The notes under the pieces were generated by a model. The model had not been told where the DNA came from, made no database searches, and saw only the letters and a program-made list of their open reading frames with translations. From the NCBI GenBank assembly GCA_965200775.1, contig OZ241383.1, forward strand, positions 1,116,001 through 1,180,000: a stretch of DNA of 64,000 nt, written 5' to 3'. Position 1 is the stretch's first letter, and each line of letters begins with the position of its first letter. Positions 51,137 to 60,129 of the stretch are shown here, one piece after another. The position numbers and the translations under genes were made by a program. Source of the stretch: Poriferisocius sp965200775. Lineage in GTDB: Bacteria > Actinomycetota > Acidimicrobiia > Acidimicrobiales > Bin134.

Positions 51137-53587
51137 ATGGCGATCCCCGAATCAGCCCGTGTGGTCATCGTCGGCGGGGGCATTTGCGGGGCGAGCATTC
51201 TCTACCATCTGGCCCGGGAAGGCTGGACCGACACGCTGCTGGTGGAGAAAGCCGAGCTGACATCGGGGTCCACCTGGCACGCCGCCGGTCAGATCACCCA
51301 TTCGGTGTCGAGCTACACCCTGGCCAAGTTCCGCCAGTACGGGTGCGAGCTGTACGCCTCGCTGGAGGCCGAGAGCGGAGTGGCCACGTCGTGGCACCGC
51401 AGCGGCAGCTTTCGGATGGCATACCTGCCCATCGAGGTGGACTGGATGAGGGGCCAGCTTGGGGTGGCCGACTACGTGGGCAACGCCATGGAGTGGGTCG
51501 ACCCCGATTTCGTGGCCGAACGGCACCCCTTTTTCGTAACCGATGAGCTGATCGGGGCCATCTGGACGCCCGACGACGGCCATGTGGACCCCACCGGGGC
51601 GGTCAACGCCATGATCGCCGTGGCTCGCCGTCACGGGGCCAAGGTGAGCCGACGCAACCGGGTGGCGGGCATCAACCGCCGGCCCGAGGGGGCCTTCGAT
51701 GTGGTAACCGAGCATGGCACGGTCAGAGCCGAACACGTGGTTAACGCAGCAGGGTGTTACGCCCACCGGGTGGCCGAGATGGTGGGCCTCTCGGTGCCGA
51801 TGGCCAACACCCTGCACAGCTATCTCATCACCGACGTGGTTCCCGAGTTCGCCGGGTTGGACCGGGAGCTACCGGTGGTTCGCGACGACTACTTCTCCGG
51901 TTACGTGCGTCAGGAGCAGCAGTCGGGGCTGATCGGCATCTACGAGCAGCAAGGCGCCGAGGCGGCGTGGCCCGACGGCCCGGGCTGGGACCACGAGAAC
52001 CCCCTCTTCCCCGCCGACTACGACCGGATCGGGCTCTGGCTGGCCCGAGCGTTCGAGAGAGTGCCGATCCTTGAACCCTGCGGTATCCGCAAGGTCATCC
52101 GGGGGGCGATCACCCACACCCCCGACGGCGAGCCGCTGCTCGGACCGTCGGGCGTACCCAACTTCTGGATGATGGCCGGGGTTCAAGTAGGGCTCGCCGA
52201 CGGTCCCGGTCTGGGCCGGGAGCTGGCCCGTTGGATGGTTCACGGGGAGACCGAGGTGAGCGTGCGGGCCTACGACGCCCGACGATTCGGCTTCGTCCCC
52301 GCCGACGACGCCATGCGCTACGGGGCCATCAAGGGCACCGAGGACTACGAGTTCCGCCACCAGACCCCGATTCCCGGCCTGGAACGCCCCCGGCTCCGCC
52401 CCTACCGCGACACCCCGCTCCATGAGCGCCTTTCCGCCAACGGGGCGGTGTTCACCCAGATTTACGGGTGGGAGCGGCCCAAGTGGTATCCCACAGTGGC
52501 GGGTCTCCCCCAAGAGGATGTGGTGGCGTTTCGCCACACCGACTGGTTCCCGGCGGTGGCCGAGGAATGCCGGGCGGTAAGGGAGCGGGTTGGCATCCTC
52601 GACAGCACGGCCTTCGCCAAGTTCGACCTGGAGGGGCCCGACGCTACCGAGGTGCTCGATCGGCTCACTACCAACACGCTGCCCGCCACCGGTCGGATCA
52701 GCCTCAGCTACCTGCTCACCCCCACCGGGCGCATCGAGGGCGAGGCCACCATCACCCGGCTAGCCGACGACCACTTCTACCTGGTGTCCGCTACCGTCGG
52801 CGAGCAGAAGGACCACGAGTACTTCGCCACCCACTGGCCGGCCGGGGCCCGGGCCGAGCTGCAAATCAGGTCCACCGACTTCGGGGTTCTGGCCGTGGCC
52901 GGTCCCCAGGCACGGCGCCTGCTTGAGCGGTGTACCGGCGCCGATCTGAGCAACGAGGCCTTCCGGTGGCTCAGCGCCCAGTCCATAACAGTGGCAGGGG
53001 TGGAGGTGCGGGCCCTGCGAGTGGGGTTCGTGGGCGAGCTGGGCTGGGAGCTCCATGCGCCCACCGAGCATCTCGGCACTCTCTACGACGCCCTGTGGGA
53101 TGCAGGCCGTGATCTGGGGGTTGCCAATGTGGGCAACCATGCCCTCGATTCGCTGCGCATGGAGAAGCGATACATGATCAGCCGCGACCTCACCCACGAC
53201 GTGGGCCCCGACGAGGCCGGGCTCCACCGTTTCGTGAAAGCAGACAAGGGCCATTTCGTGGGTCGCGACGCTTTGCTGGCCCGACGGGCCCGGGCCGAAT
53301 CCGGCGAGCATCCGTACAGGTGGCAGCTCGCCTACCTGGCCATCGACACCGACGACGCCGATGTCCACAGCAGCGACGGCGTCTATGCCGGCGGCAAACC
53401 GGTGGGCCTGATCACCACCGGTGCCTACGGCCACCATGTGCAGCAGGGCCTCGGGTTCGCGTATCTGGCCCCCGAGCACAGCGCCGCGGGCACCGAGTTG
53501 GAGGTGCGGGTGGTGGGTGAGCTGCGCCCGGCCCGGGTGCTCGACGAACCCATATACGATCCGCCCAGCGCTCGCCTTCGCATGTAA
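51137..53587 (+). CDS. Dimethylglycine/sarcosine dehydrogenase-like flavoprotein fused to GcvT domain
   Basis: 816 residues, three-part plan of DMGDH/SARDH: N-terminal DAO-type FAD domain with GGGICGAS (13-20) and STWHAAG, where H48 is the usual site of covalent FAD; a middle FAO_M domain; and from about 480 an aminomethyltransferase (GcvT) domain that binds tetrahydrofolate (VAVAGPQARRLLERCTG-type block, GELGWELHAPTEH, ADKGHFVGRDALLARR). These enzymes demethylate N-methyl amines, passing formaldehyde to folate. Start ATG 51137; an earlier open frame runs into the divergent gene. First gene of the rightward arm. Confidence 0.9.
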   Translation: MAIPESARVVIVGGGICGASILYHLAREGWTDTLLVEKAELTSGSTWHAAGQITHSVSSYTLAKFRQYGCELYASLEAESGVATSWHRSGSFRMAYLPIEVDWMRGQLGVADYVGNAMEWVDPDFVAERHPFFVTDELIGAIWTPDDGHVDPTGAVNAMIAVARRHGAKVSRRNRVAGINRRPEGAFDVVTEHGTVRAEHVVNAAGCYAHRVAEMVGLSVPMANTLHSYLITDVVPEFAGLDRELPVVRDDYFSGYVRQEQQSGLIGIYEQQGAEAAWPDGPGWDHENPLFPADYDRIGLWLARAFERVPILEPCGIRKVIRGAITHTPDGEPLLGPSGVPNFWMMAGVQVGLADGPGLGRELARWMVHGETEVSVRAYDARRFGFVPADDAMRYGAIKGTEDYEFRHQTPIPGLERPRLRPYRDTPLHERLSANGAVFTQIYGWERPKWYPTVAGLPQEDVVAFRHTDWFPAVAEECRAVRERVGILDSTAFAKFDLEGPDATEVLDRLTTNTLPATGRISLSYLLTPTGRIEGEATITRLADDHFYLVSATVGEQKDHEYFATHWPAGARAELQIRSTDFGVLAVAGPQARRLLERCTGADLSNEAFRWLSAQSITVAGVEVRALRVGFVGELGWELHAPTEHLGTLYDALWDAGRDLGVANVGNHALDSLRMEKRYMISRDLTHDVGPDEAGLHRFVKADKGHFVGRDALLARRARAESGEHPYRWQLAYLAIDTDDADVHSSDGVYAGGKPVGLITTGAYGHHVQQGLGFAYLAPEHSAAGTELEVRVVGELRPARVLDEPIYDPPSARLRM

Positions 53588-53605
53588 CCCCGACCAGGAG
53601 GAACG

Positions 53606-54400
53606 GTGCTACCCCAAAAGATCGAGTATCGGCGCTACCAGGCCTATGCCGGGTTCGTCACCACCCCTCGCTATTTCGACGACAGCCCCCAGCAGTTCCT
53701 CCAGGTCGCCCCGCCCGATACCGGTGTGCTGCAAAGGGTGCTGCACATCCCGGGCTACGAGTGGGGACTCGACGAACGAGCCCGCAACTTCGAGCTGCTG
53801 GAGGAAGCCGCGGAGTGCCTGGCCCTGTCGCACTGTGAGGTGGTCGGGCAGGTTGGCACCAACTGGGTGCATTGCCAGGGCACCACCGGCCCCGACGACA
53901 TCACCGAGTTCTGCGATCGGCTATCGGAAGCCATCGGGGTGCGGTTCCTCATGGCCGGCCAATGCCTGGTGGATGGGCTTCGGGCTCTGGGAGCCACCAC
54001 CATCACCGTGGCCAACGGCTACTTCCGGCCCGACTGGTCGGCGGGCATCAACCGGTACCTGGAGGCCGCAGGGTTCGAGATTCTTTGGGCCGGCGATCTG
54101 ATCGACCAGGGGTTGTTGGCCGATCACTCCCGGAAGCTGTCCATCGAGGAGGCCAGCCTGTGGGACTACCCCGACTACCTGATGATCTCCGCCGCGTTGG
54201 AGGCCCACAAGCAGGCCCCCACTGCCGACGCAATCGTCCAAACCGGGGCCGGATTTCGGATGCTTCAGGTGGTGGGTGAGATCGAGAACATCACGCGCAT
54301 TCCGGTGGTGGCCTCCGATTTCGCCCTGTACTGGGCCATGCTCAGGGAGCTGGGCCTGCAGCCCCAACCCGGTTACGGATTCCTCCTCTCGCAGTTGTGA
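53606..54400 (+). CDS. Asp/Glu racemase-superfamily protein (maleate isomerase/AMDase-like)
   Basis: 264 residues from GTG 53606, with AGGAGGAAC upstream. Two-domain alpha/beta fold of the Asp/Glu racemase superfamily, resembling maleate cis-trans isomerase and arylmalonate decarboxylase. The first catalytic Cys is in GTNWVHCQGTTGP (C90). At the second site the sequence is AIVQTGAGFRML, without Cys, as in enzymes that decarboxylate with a single Cys. So isomerisation with two cysteines is unlikely and a decarboxylase or one-Cys racemase is possible. Follows the DMGDH-like gene by 18 bp. Confidence 0.75.
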   Translation: MLPQKIEYRRYQAYAGFVTTPRYFDDSPQQFLQVAPPDTGVLQRVLHIPGYEWGLDERARNFELLEEAAECLALSHCEVVGQVGTNWVHCQGTTGPDDITEFCDRLSEAIGVRFLMAGQCLVDGLRALGATTITVANGYFRPDWSAGINRYLEAAGFEILWAGDLIDQGLLADHSRKLSIEEASLWDYPDYLMISAALEAHKQAPTADAIVQTGAGFRMLQVVGEIENITRIPVVASDFALYWAMLRELGLQPQPGYGFLLSQL

Positions 54401-54424
54401 TGGAGAAGATGTGATGGAGAAGAT
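54397..54424 (+). repeat. 14-bp tandem duplication of a start-codon region
   Basis: GTGATGGAGAAGAT at 54397-54410 and again at 54411-54424. The first copy holds the racemase stop and an ATG that reads only MEKM then stop; the second copy holds the true start of the next gene. Confidence 0.9.
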
Positions 54425-55154
54425 CATCGCTCTTTGGGCCGTGCCCCGGTCCACCTCCACGGCGTTCGAGTGGATGATGCGGGTGCGAGGCGACATGACG
54501 TGCTTCCACGAGCCGTTCGGCGAGGTTTGGTATCAGGGCGAGTCGCCCGACTGGCCTCGTCTCGGGCCCGACAGCGTCCGCACCCCTGGCCTTACCTACC
54601 AGTCGGCGTGGGCCACGGTGCGGGCGGCTACCGCTCGGGGGCCGGTGTTCATCAAGGACTTCCCCCACTATCTCGACGCCCTGTGGAGCGACGAGTTCTT
54701 CGACTGCTTCACCCATAGCTTCCTTATCCGCGATCCGGCCAAGACCCTCACCTCGATGTACAAGCACTGGCCAGATTTCCTCTTGGAGGAGACCGGTTTC
54801 GTCGAACAGCGAGGCCTGTTCGACTACCTGACGGCCAGAGTCGGCAAGCCTCCCCCTGTCATAGACAGTGACGACCTGCTGGAGGACCCCGCCGCGGTGG
54901 TGGAGGCGTGGTGCGACGCCGTGGGCATCGACTTCCTGCCGGAGGCTCTGCGCTGGGAGCCGGGGGCCCGTGACGAGGTGAGCTGGTGGGACGGCGGGTC
55001 GTTCCACTCCAACCTCCGCAACTCCTGCGGTCTCGAACCCCAGCCCCGGACGGATGTCGACATCGCCTCTGCCCCATGTCGGGTTCGGGAAACCTACGAC
55101 ATCGTCCGCCCCCACTACGACCATCTGCATCAACACCGGATTCGGGTGTCGTGA
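54414..55154 (+). CDS. Sulfotransferase-like protein
   Basis: 246 residues from ATG 54414. Starts IIALWAVPRSTSTAFEWMMR, a P-loop-like 5'-phosphosulfate motif (VPRSTSTA) found in the sulfotransferase-like proteins sometimes called branched-chain aminotransferase-associated. FLIRDPAKTLTSMYKHWPD is the 3'-phosphate-binding region with Arg and Ser. EPFGEVWY and DDLLEDPAAVVEAWCDAVG are also typical. True sulfotransfer has not been shown for many of these, and the family could be a PAPS-independent P-loop protein. Third gene of the rightward arm. Confidence 0.75.
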   Translation: MEKIIALWAVPRSTSTAFEWMMRVRGDMTCFHEPFGEVWYQGESPDWPRLGPDSVRTPGLTYQSAWATVRAATARGPVFIKDFPHYLDALWSDEFFDCFTHSFLIRDPAKTLTSMYKHWPDFLLEETGFVEQRGLFDYLTARVGKPPPVIDSDDLLEDPAAVVEAWCDAVGIDFLPEALRWEPGARDEVSWWDGGSFHSNLRNSCGLEPQPRTDVDIASAPCRVRETYDIVRPHYDHLHQHRIRVS

Positions 55155-55164
55155 GGGCGCCGAA

Positions 55165-55184
55165 CTGATGGCTCTCTGATGGCT
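55165..55184 (+). repeat. 9-bp duplication of a start-codon region, period 11
   Basis: CTGATGGCT at 55165-55173 and 55176-55184. The first ATG reads MAL then stop; the second is the start of the F420-type beta-subunit gene. The same arrangement as at 54397. Confidence 0.7.
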
Positions 55185-56387
55185 CCGACGCCGAGCGTGG
55201 CCGAGATTGTGGCCCGCGACCTGTGCATTGGCTGCGGACTGTGCGAGGCCGTCACCGGTGGCCGGGTGCCGATGGCCATGACCCCCGCCGGGTCGCTGCG
55301 GCCTGCCACCGTCGATGGGTTCACTACACAGGAGGAGCAGGCCATCGTCCACGCCTGCCCCGGTGTGGTAGCCGAGGCCCGCTCCGACCCCGACCTGCCC
55401 ATCGACCCCATTTGGGGCCACCACGGCACCATGCAATACGCCTGGGCCGGCGACCCGGAGGTACGGTTCACCGCAGCCACCGGCGGGGTGCTCACCGCTC
55501 TGGGCCAGTTCCTGGTGGCGTCGGGGCAGGCGGCGTTTGTTCTCCAGGTGGGAGCCGACCCCGATCAGCCGATGAGGAGCCGGTGGGTAATGAGCCGAAC
55601 CCCTGAGGAGGTACTGGCCAACGCCGGGTCGAGATACGGACCCACCGCGCCGCTGGCCGGGCTCAACGCGGCGCTCGACCGGGATGAACCGTTCGCCATC
55701 ATCGCCAAACCCTGCGATCTGGGGGCGGTGCATCTGAGGGCGGCACACGACCCACGGATCGACCGGCTTGTGACCGCCCGCTTGACCATGGTGTGTGGCG
55801 GCCAGTCCCGCCTCTCCAAGTCGCAACGGCTGCTGGAACGGTTCGGCCTCGCCGAGCGGGAGGTAGCGCTGTTCCGGTACCGGGGCCACGGCAACCCCGG
55901 ACCGACCCGAGTCGAGACCCGCGACGGCAGGGAGTTCGAGGTTTCCTACCTGGAGATGTGGGAGGACGAGGGCACCTGGGATGTGGAAACCCGGTGCAAG
56001 CTCTGCCCGGACGCCCTGGGTGAGGCGTCCGATGTGGCGGTGGCCGACGTGTGGCCGGGAGGAGCGCCGACCGGGGACGACGAGGGCTTCAGCGGGATCA
56101 TCGTGCGAAGCAGCCGCGGGGAGGCTCTCGTCGCCCAGGCTGCTGCCGAGGGCCGTGTCGCGCTCGGGGACGCCATCAATCCCCGGGAGCTGGACGACAT
56201 GCAACCCCATCAAGTCCGCCGGAAGGTTGCCCTGTCGGCCCGGTATCTGGGCATGGCCGACGCCGGGGCCCGGCCCATTGCAGCCCATGGGCTCCGAGTC
56301 GAGGAGCTGGGTAAACGTCTTTCGCCGTCCGAAGCCGCCGCCCAACGTTCCGGCACCGCTACCCGACTGGGCATCGGGCGGCCATGA
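55179..56387 (+). CDS. F420 hydrogenase/dehydrogenase beta subunit-family iron-sulfur flavoprotein
   Basis: 402 residues. N-terminal cluster-binding site C16-x2-C19-x2-C22 in DLCIGCGLCEA with a fourth Cys in HACPGVV, then the FrhB-type FAD/F420 domain (TAATGGVLTALGQFLVASG, IIAKPCDLGAVHLRAA, GGQSRLSKSQR) and a later Cys pair (TRCKLCPDALGEASDVAVADVWPGG). Such proteins transfer electrons between F420 (or a flavin) and iron-sulfur clusters, and include reductases of many cofactors. Could supply electrons to the Rieske oxygenase or act on a cluster intermediate. Overlaps the next gene by 4 nt. Confidence 0.85.
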   Translation: MAPTPSVAEIVARDLCIGCGLCEAVTGGRVPMAMTPAGSLRPATVDGFTTQEEQAIVHACPGVVAEARSDPDLPIDPIWGHHGTMQYAWAGDPEVRFTAATGGVLTALGQFLVASGQAAFVLQVGADPDQPMRSRWVMSRTPEEVLANAGSRYGPTAPLAGLNAALDRDEPFAIIAKPCDLGAVHLRAAHDPRIDRLVTARLTMVCGGQSRLSKSQRLLERFGLAEREVALFRYRGHGNPGPTRVETRDGREFEVSYLEMWEDEGTWDVETRCKLCPDALGEASDVAVADVWPGGAPTGDDEGFSGIIVRSSRGEALVAQAAAEGRVALGDAINPRELDDMQPHQVRRKVALSARYLGMADAGARPIAAHGLRVEELGKRLSPSEAAAQRSGTATRLGIGRP

Positions 56388-57499
56388 TTGCGGCCGTGGG
56401 CAACCCCGAACTGCCTCCAACGATGCGGGCTGCGGTGCTGGTGGGCAACGGCGGACCCGAGATGCTGGAGCTGAGGGACGATGTCCCCGTCCCCTCCCCC
56501 ACTGCAGACGAGGTTTTGATCGAGGTGGCGGCGTGCGGCGTCAACAACACAGACATCAACACCCGGATCGGCTGGTACAGCCGGTCGGTGACAGGGGCCA
56601 CCTCGGGAACCGGCCACAGCGAGGCCCGTGCCGACGACTCCACATGGGGTCGCGGCGGGTTGCGGTTTCCCCGCATCCAGGGTGCCGACGTGAGCGGGCA
56701 GGTGGTGGCCGCCGGAGGGCCGTCGGGCGAGTCGCTGGTGGGCCGTCGGGTTCTGGTCGATCCGTGGATCCGTGACGCCGCCCAGACCGAGGCCCGTGAA
56801 CTGGCCGGTTACCTGGGCAGCGAGCACGACGGCGGCTTCGCCCAGTACTGCGCTGTGCCGACTCGCAATGTTTACGCCGTGGACACAAACCTGAGCGATG
56901 TGGAGTTGGCCGGTTTCGCCTGTTCCTGGTCCACCGCCGAGCACATGCTCCAGCGGGTGCAACTCGGAGAGGGTCAATCCGTAGCCGTGACTGGGGCGTC
57001 CGGAGGGGTGGGAACCGCCCTGATTCAGCTTGCCAAGCGCCGAGGCGCGACGGTGGTGGCCATCGCCGGGCGGAGCAAGTTGGCGGGAGTATCCGAGCTC
57101 GGTGCCGATTTCGTGGTAGCCCGCGACCTCGACGAAGTACCAGCTGCCGCGGTGGAGGCCAACGGGGGGCCGTTCGACGTGGTAGCCGACGTGGTGGGGG
57201 GTGCCGACTTCCCCGGCTGGCTGGAGGCCCTGCGCCGGGGCGGTCGCTACGTCACCTCCGGGGCTATTGCCGGCCCGATGGCCGAGCTTGATCTGCGCAC
57301 CCTCTACCTGAACGACTTGGAGCTGTTCGGCGCCACAGTCTTCCCGCCCCAGGTGTTCGCCGACCTCGTCGGCTACATCGAGCGAGGCGAGGTCCACCCT
57401 GTCATTGCCAACACCTACCTGCTCGAGAACATCCATGCCGCCCAGGCCGCTTTCGAACGCAAGGACCACCTCGGCGCGCTGGTAATCACCCTCCAGTAG
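56384..57499 (+). CDS. MDR/quinone-oxidoreductase-like NAD(P)H dehydrogenase
   Basis: 371 residues. Medium-chain dehydrogenase fold: GroES-like domain with VLIEVAACGVNNTDINTRIGWYS and HDGGFAQYCAVPTRNVYAV, then Rossmann domain VAVTGASGGVGTALIQLAKRRGATVVAIAG. No cysteines at the structural zinc site and no typical catalytic zinc ligands, so it is the zinc-free quinone-oxidoreductase/enoyl reductase type. ATG overlaps the previous stop (ATGA). Last gene of the rightward arm; the stretch after it (57500-57732) has no gene. Confidence 0.87.
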   Translation: MIAAVGNPELPPTMRAAVLVGNGGPEMLELRDDVPVPSPTADEVLIEVAACGVNNTDINTRIGWYSRSVTGATSGTGHSEARADDSTWGRGGLRFPRIQGADVSGQVVAAGGPSGESLVGRRVLVDPWIRDAAQTEARELAGYLGSEHDGGFAQYCAVPTRNVYAVDTNLSDVELAGFACSWSTAEHMLQRVQLGEGQSVAVTGASGGVGTALIQLAKRRGATVVAIAGRSKLAGVSELGADFVVARDLDEVPAAAVEANGGPFDVVADVVGGADFPGWLEALRRGGRYVTSGAIAGPMAELDLRTLYLNDLELFGATVFPPQVFADLVGYIERGEVHPVIANTYLLENIHAAQAAFERKDHLGALVITLQ

Positions 57500-57697
57500 G
57501 CCAGACCCACCCCGCCCTGTTCGCTGAGCGGTCCGCGGCCGTACCCCCGGCTGTCTCCCTTCGAGGGGTTGGACCAAATCAGCGCGCTGCCGATGTCTTT
57601 TTGGTAGCTGGTTAACCTGGTTGTTCCGGTTATTGCAGTGAATATCCAAAGTTCTAGGTATTGTCTAGTGTTTGTCTGGAATTGCCAGTTTTTTCGG

Positions 57698-57725
57698 TTG
57701 ATATTGTTACTGGGGTCGGTAGACT
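57698..57725 (+). promoter_or_regulatory. Promoter candidate, possibly leaderless
   Basis: TTGATA (57698-57703), 16-bp spacer, TAGACT (57720-57725). Predicted start is about 57732, one base before the ATG at 57733, so the transcript would be leaderless. The region is AT-rich compared with its surroundings. Confidence 0.4.
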
Positions 57726-57732
57726 ACATGGC

Positions 57733-58947
57733 ATGGATTTAGGGCTCCTCACCAGGGACAACACCGAACCTCAGGCCACCGAGAGGTTTGGCGCTGCGCC
57801 GGCGGATGATGGGTTGGGCGGGCTGGTTGATGTTGATCCGATGGAGTTGGATTCAGCAGAGGTAGCCAAGCTGATCTTGCAAGTCGACTCGACGCGTCGA
57901 AAGCTCGACGGTTTGCTCACCGTGTTGTTGGGCCGGTTCGGTGACCTCGAAGGCGAAGACGCCGTTGTGGAGTTGTGCCGGCAGTTTGGTGTGGGTCGTC
58001 ACAAAGCCCGCCGTCAAGCCAAAACCGCGTCAATCCTCAAAGACCTGCCCTACACGCTGGAGGCTTCAAAGGACGGGTGGATCACCATCGACCACGCCCA
58101 AGTAGTCGGCTAATCCCACCAAAGAGCCCCAATGGACGAAGACCAAGAACTTGAGCTCATCGGTTTGGCGATCACCGAGGACCTAGACCAGTTCAAAAAA
58201 ACCGTCGCCCGCCTCGAAGAACAACGAGCCACAGCCGAAGGTCTCAGCCGCCACGAACAACAACGCCGGCGTCGCCGCGCATCAGTGCTCGACAGCGACA
58301 ACGACATGATCATCCTGCACGCGGAGCTGGACCGTGTCGCCGGGGAGCGAGTCAAAACCACCCTCAACGACTTGGACGATCGCATGTTCCGAGAAGACAC
58401 CAAAACCAGAAACGACCGCACCCACCACCAACGCACCGCCGACGCCCTCGTAACGTTGATCACCCAAAAACCCGCCAAACCCGCCCAGACCGAAAAGTCT
58501 GAACCTCCCAGCAACGAGCCCGTAGCGCAGGCGACCACGCTGATCGTCACCGCCCACTACAACACCATCACCAACCGACCCCAACACGCAGGACTGATCG
58601 ACGGCACCCCCATCGACACCAACACCCTGCAGCGCATCGCCAGTGACGCAGCAGCGCTACCCACCATCTTCGACAACGACGACCAACCCCTCTACCTCAG
58701 CACCAAACAACGATCAACCACCCAAGCCCAAAAACTCGCCTTATACGCCCAAGACAAACACTGCACCGGATGCGGACACAAAGCCACCACCTGCCACACC
58801 CACCACAACCAATAGTGAGAACACAGCGAACCCACCGACATCACAAACCCCGCACTCCTCTGCCCCACCTGCCACAACAAAACCCACAAACACAACCACA
58901 CCACCACACGGCACCCCAACAGCACCTACCAACTCAACCCGCCGTAG
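57733..58947 (+). pseudogene. DUF222/HNH endonuclease-like gene (13E12-repeat type) with three in-frame stops
   Basis: One reading frame of 405 codons, without indels, but broken by TAA 58111-58113 and by TAG-TGA at 58813-58818; it closes at TAG 58945. The first part, DSTRRKLDGLLTVLLGRF ... DGWITIDHAQVVG, and the part after the TAA (SHQRAP...) join as a DUF222 domain. The last part is an HNH site: CTGCGHKATTCHTHHNQ, two stops, EHSEPTDITNPALLCPTCH. The two stops fall where the family often has Trp-Trp (TGG-TGG), i.e. one G-to-A change each. The codon use is CAC/AAC/ACC-rich and less GC than neighbours, and the family is commonly multi-copy. Probably a transferred, decaying element-type gene. 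Confidence 0.8.
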
Positions 58948-58953
58948 AAGCCG

Positions 58954-60060
58954 TCAGAACATGACAACGCCGCGGGCGTCGCGGCCGCCGTCCATTTTCT
59001 CGACCGCGCCGTTGATCTCCTCAAGAGCAAAGTGATGAGTGATGAGCTTGTCAATGCTCAGCTTGCCCATTTGGTACATCTCGACCAAAAGGGGGATGTC
59101 AGCCGTGGGCCGAGAAGTCCCATAGACGCAGCCCATCAGAGTCTTCTCAGTCATGCAGAACTCCAACCCGGGAAGCTCGACCACCGAGCCGACGGGCTGA
59201 ACGCCGATGGCCACCACGGTCCCATCCGGGCAGAGGCAGTCCCAGGCCAAGCGCACCGTGTCCGGGATACCAACCACTTCAAAGGCGTAGTCCGCCCCCT
59301 GACCACCGGTGAGGTCGCGCACATGTGCCACCGTCGACTCGGGACTTTCGTTCTTCAACCCATGGGTAGCCCCGAAACTCTCCGCCATGACCAGCTTTTC
59401 GTCGTGAAGATCAACGCCAATGATGGTGCTCGCACCGGCCAACGCGGCGGCCTGAACCACGTTGAGTCCCACTCCGCCGCAACCGAGGACCACCACCGAT
59501 GACCCCGGCTGGACTTGGGCCCGATTGAACACGGCTGAAGTGCCGGTGAGGACCCCACAACCAGTCATGGCCGCTATCTCAAAGGGCACATCGTCGGGAA
59601 TCGGAATGATGCGTCTCTCATTGCAGACCAGCTCCTCGGCCAGGGTGCCGATACCCGAGAACTGATAGAGGCCGCGCCCATCGGCGTCGGCCATCCGGGG
59701 CCCGCCATCGGGCGCATCGGTCCCGCTGAACGAGAGGTGCTGGTTCGAGGAGCAGAGATTGGGCCGACCCTTCAGGCAGTTCCGGCAAACCCCGCAATGG
59801 ATCAGAGCTGACATCACCACGTGATCGCCCACTGCACAGGTAGACACCTCGTTCCCCACCTCCTCGACCATTCCGGCACCCTCATGGCCCAAGATCATGG
59901 GGAGGGGGAATGGCAGTTCCCCGGTCTGCACCGCAACGTCTGAGTGACATAGCCCGCTGGCCTTTACCTTTACCCGAACGTCGTGCGGCCCTACCGGACC
60001 TACATCGGCCTCAACCACCTCAATGGGCCGGCCTGCTTCGTACACCACTGCGGCTCTCAT
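58954..60060 (-). CDS. Zinc-dependent alcohol dehydrogenase
   Basis: 368 residues, start ATG 60060 with AGGGAGGGCG upstream; another in-frame ATG lies 12 codons earlier. Class III-like MDR: catalytic Zn Cys in GLCHSDVAV and GHEGAGMVEEVG, structural Zn lobe CGVCRNCLKGRPNLC, NAD loop VVVLGCGGVGLNVVQAAALAGAS, followed by IGVDLHDEKL (Asp for NAD). Resembles actinobacterial NDMA-dependent-type or aryl alcohol dehydrogenases. Divergent from the P450 gene by 69 bp, which hints that the two share a substrate. Confidence 0.9.
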   Translation of the reverse strand: MRAAVVYEAGRPIEVVEADVGPVGPHDVRVKVKASGLCHSDVAVQTGELPFPLPMILGHEGAGMVEEVGNEVSTCAVGDHVVMSALIHCGVCRNCLKGRPNLCSSNQHLSFSGTDAPDGGPRMADADGRGLYQFSGIGTLAEELVCNERRIIPIPDDVPFEIAAMTGCGVLTGTSAVFNRAQVQPGSSVVVLGCGGVGLNVVQAAALAGASTIIGVDLHDEKLVMAESFGATHGLKNESPESTVAHVRDLTGGQGADYAFEVVGIPDTVRLAWDCLCPDGTVVAIGVQPVGSVVELPGLEFCMTEKTLMGCVYGTSRPTADIPLLVEMYQMGKLSIDKLITHHFALEEINGAVEKMDGGRDARGVVMF

Positions 60061-60129
60061 GTCGCCCTCCCTTATGGCTTGTTCAATGGTTAGCATCTTG
60101 CTACTTGTGAGCCGTCCAATGTCGGGATC

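Noticed and set aside
58813..58818. Selenocysteine at the TGA of the HNH gene
   Set aside because: It follows directly on a TAG, there is another TAA upstream, and no UGSC-like or redox motif or hairpin is present.
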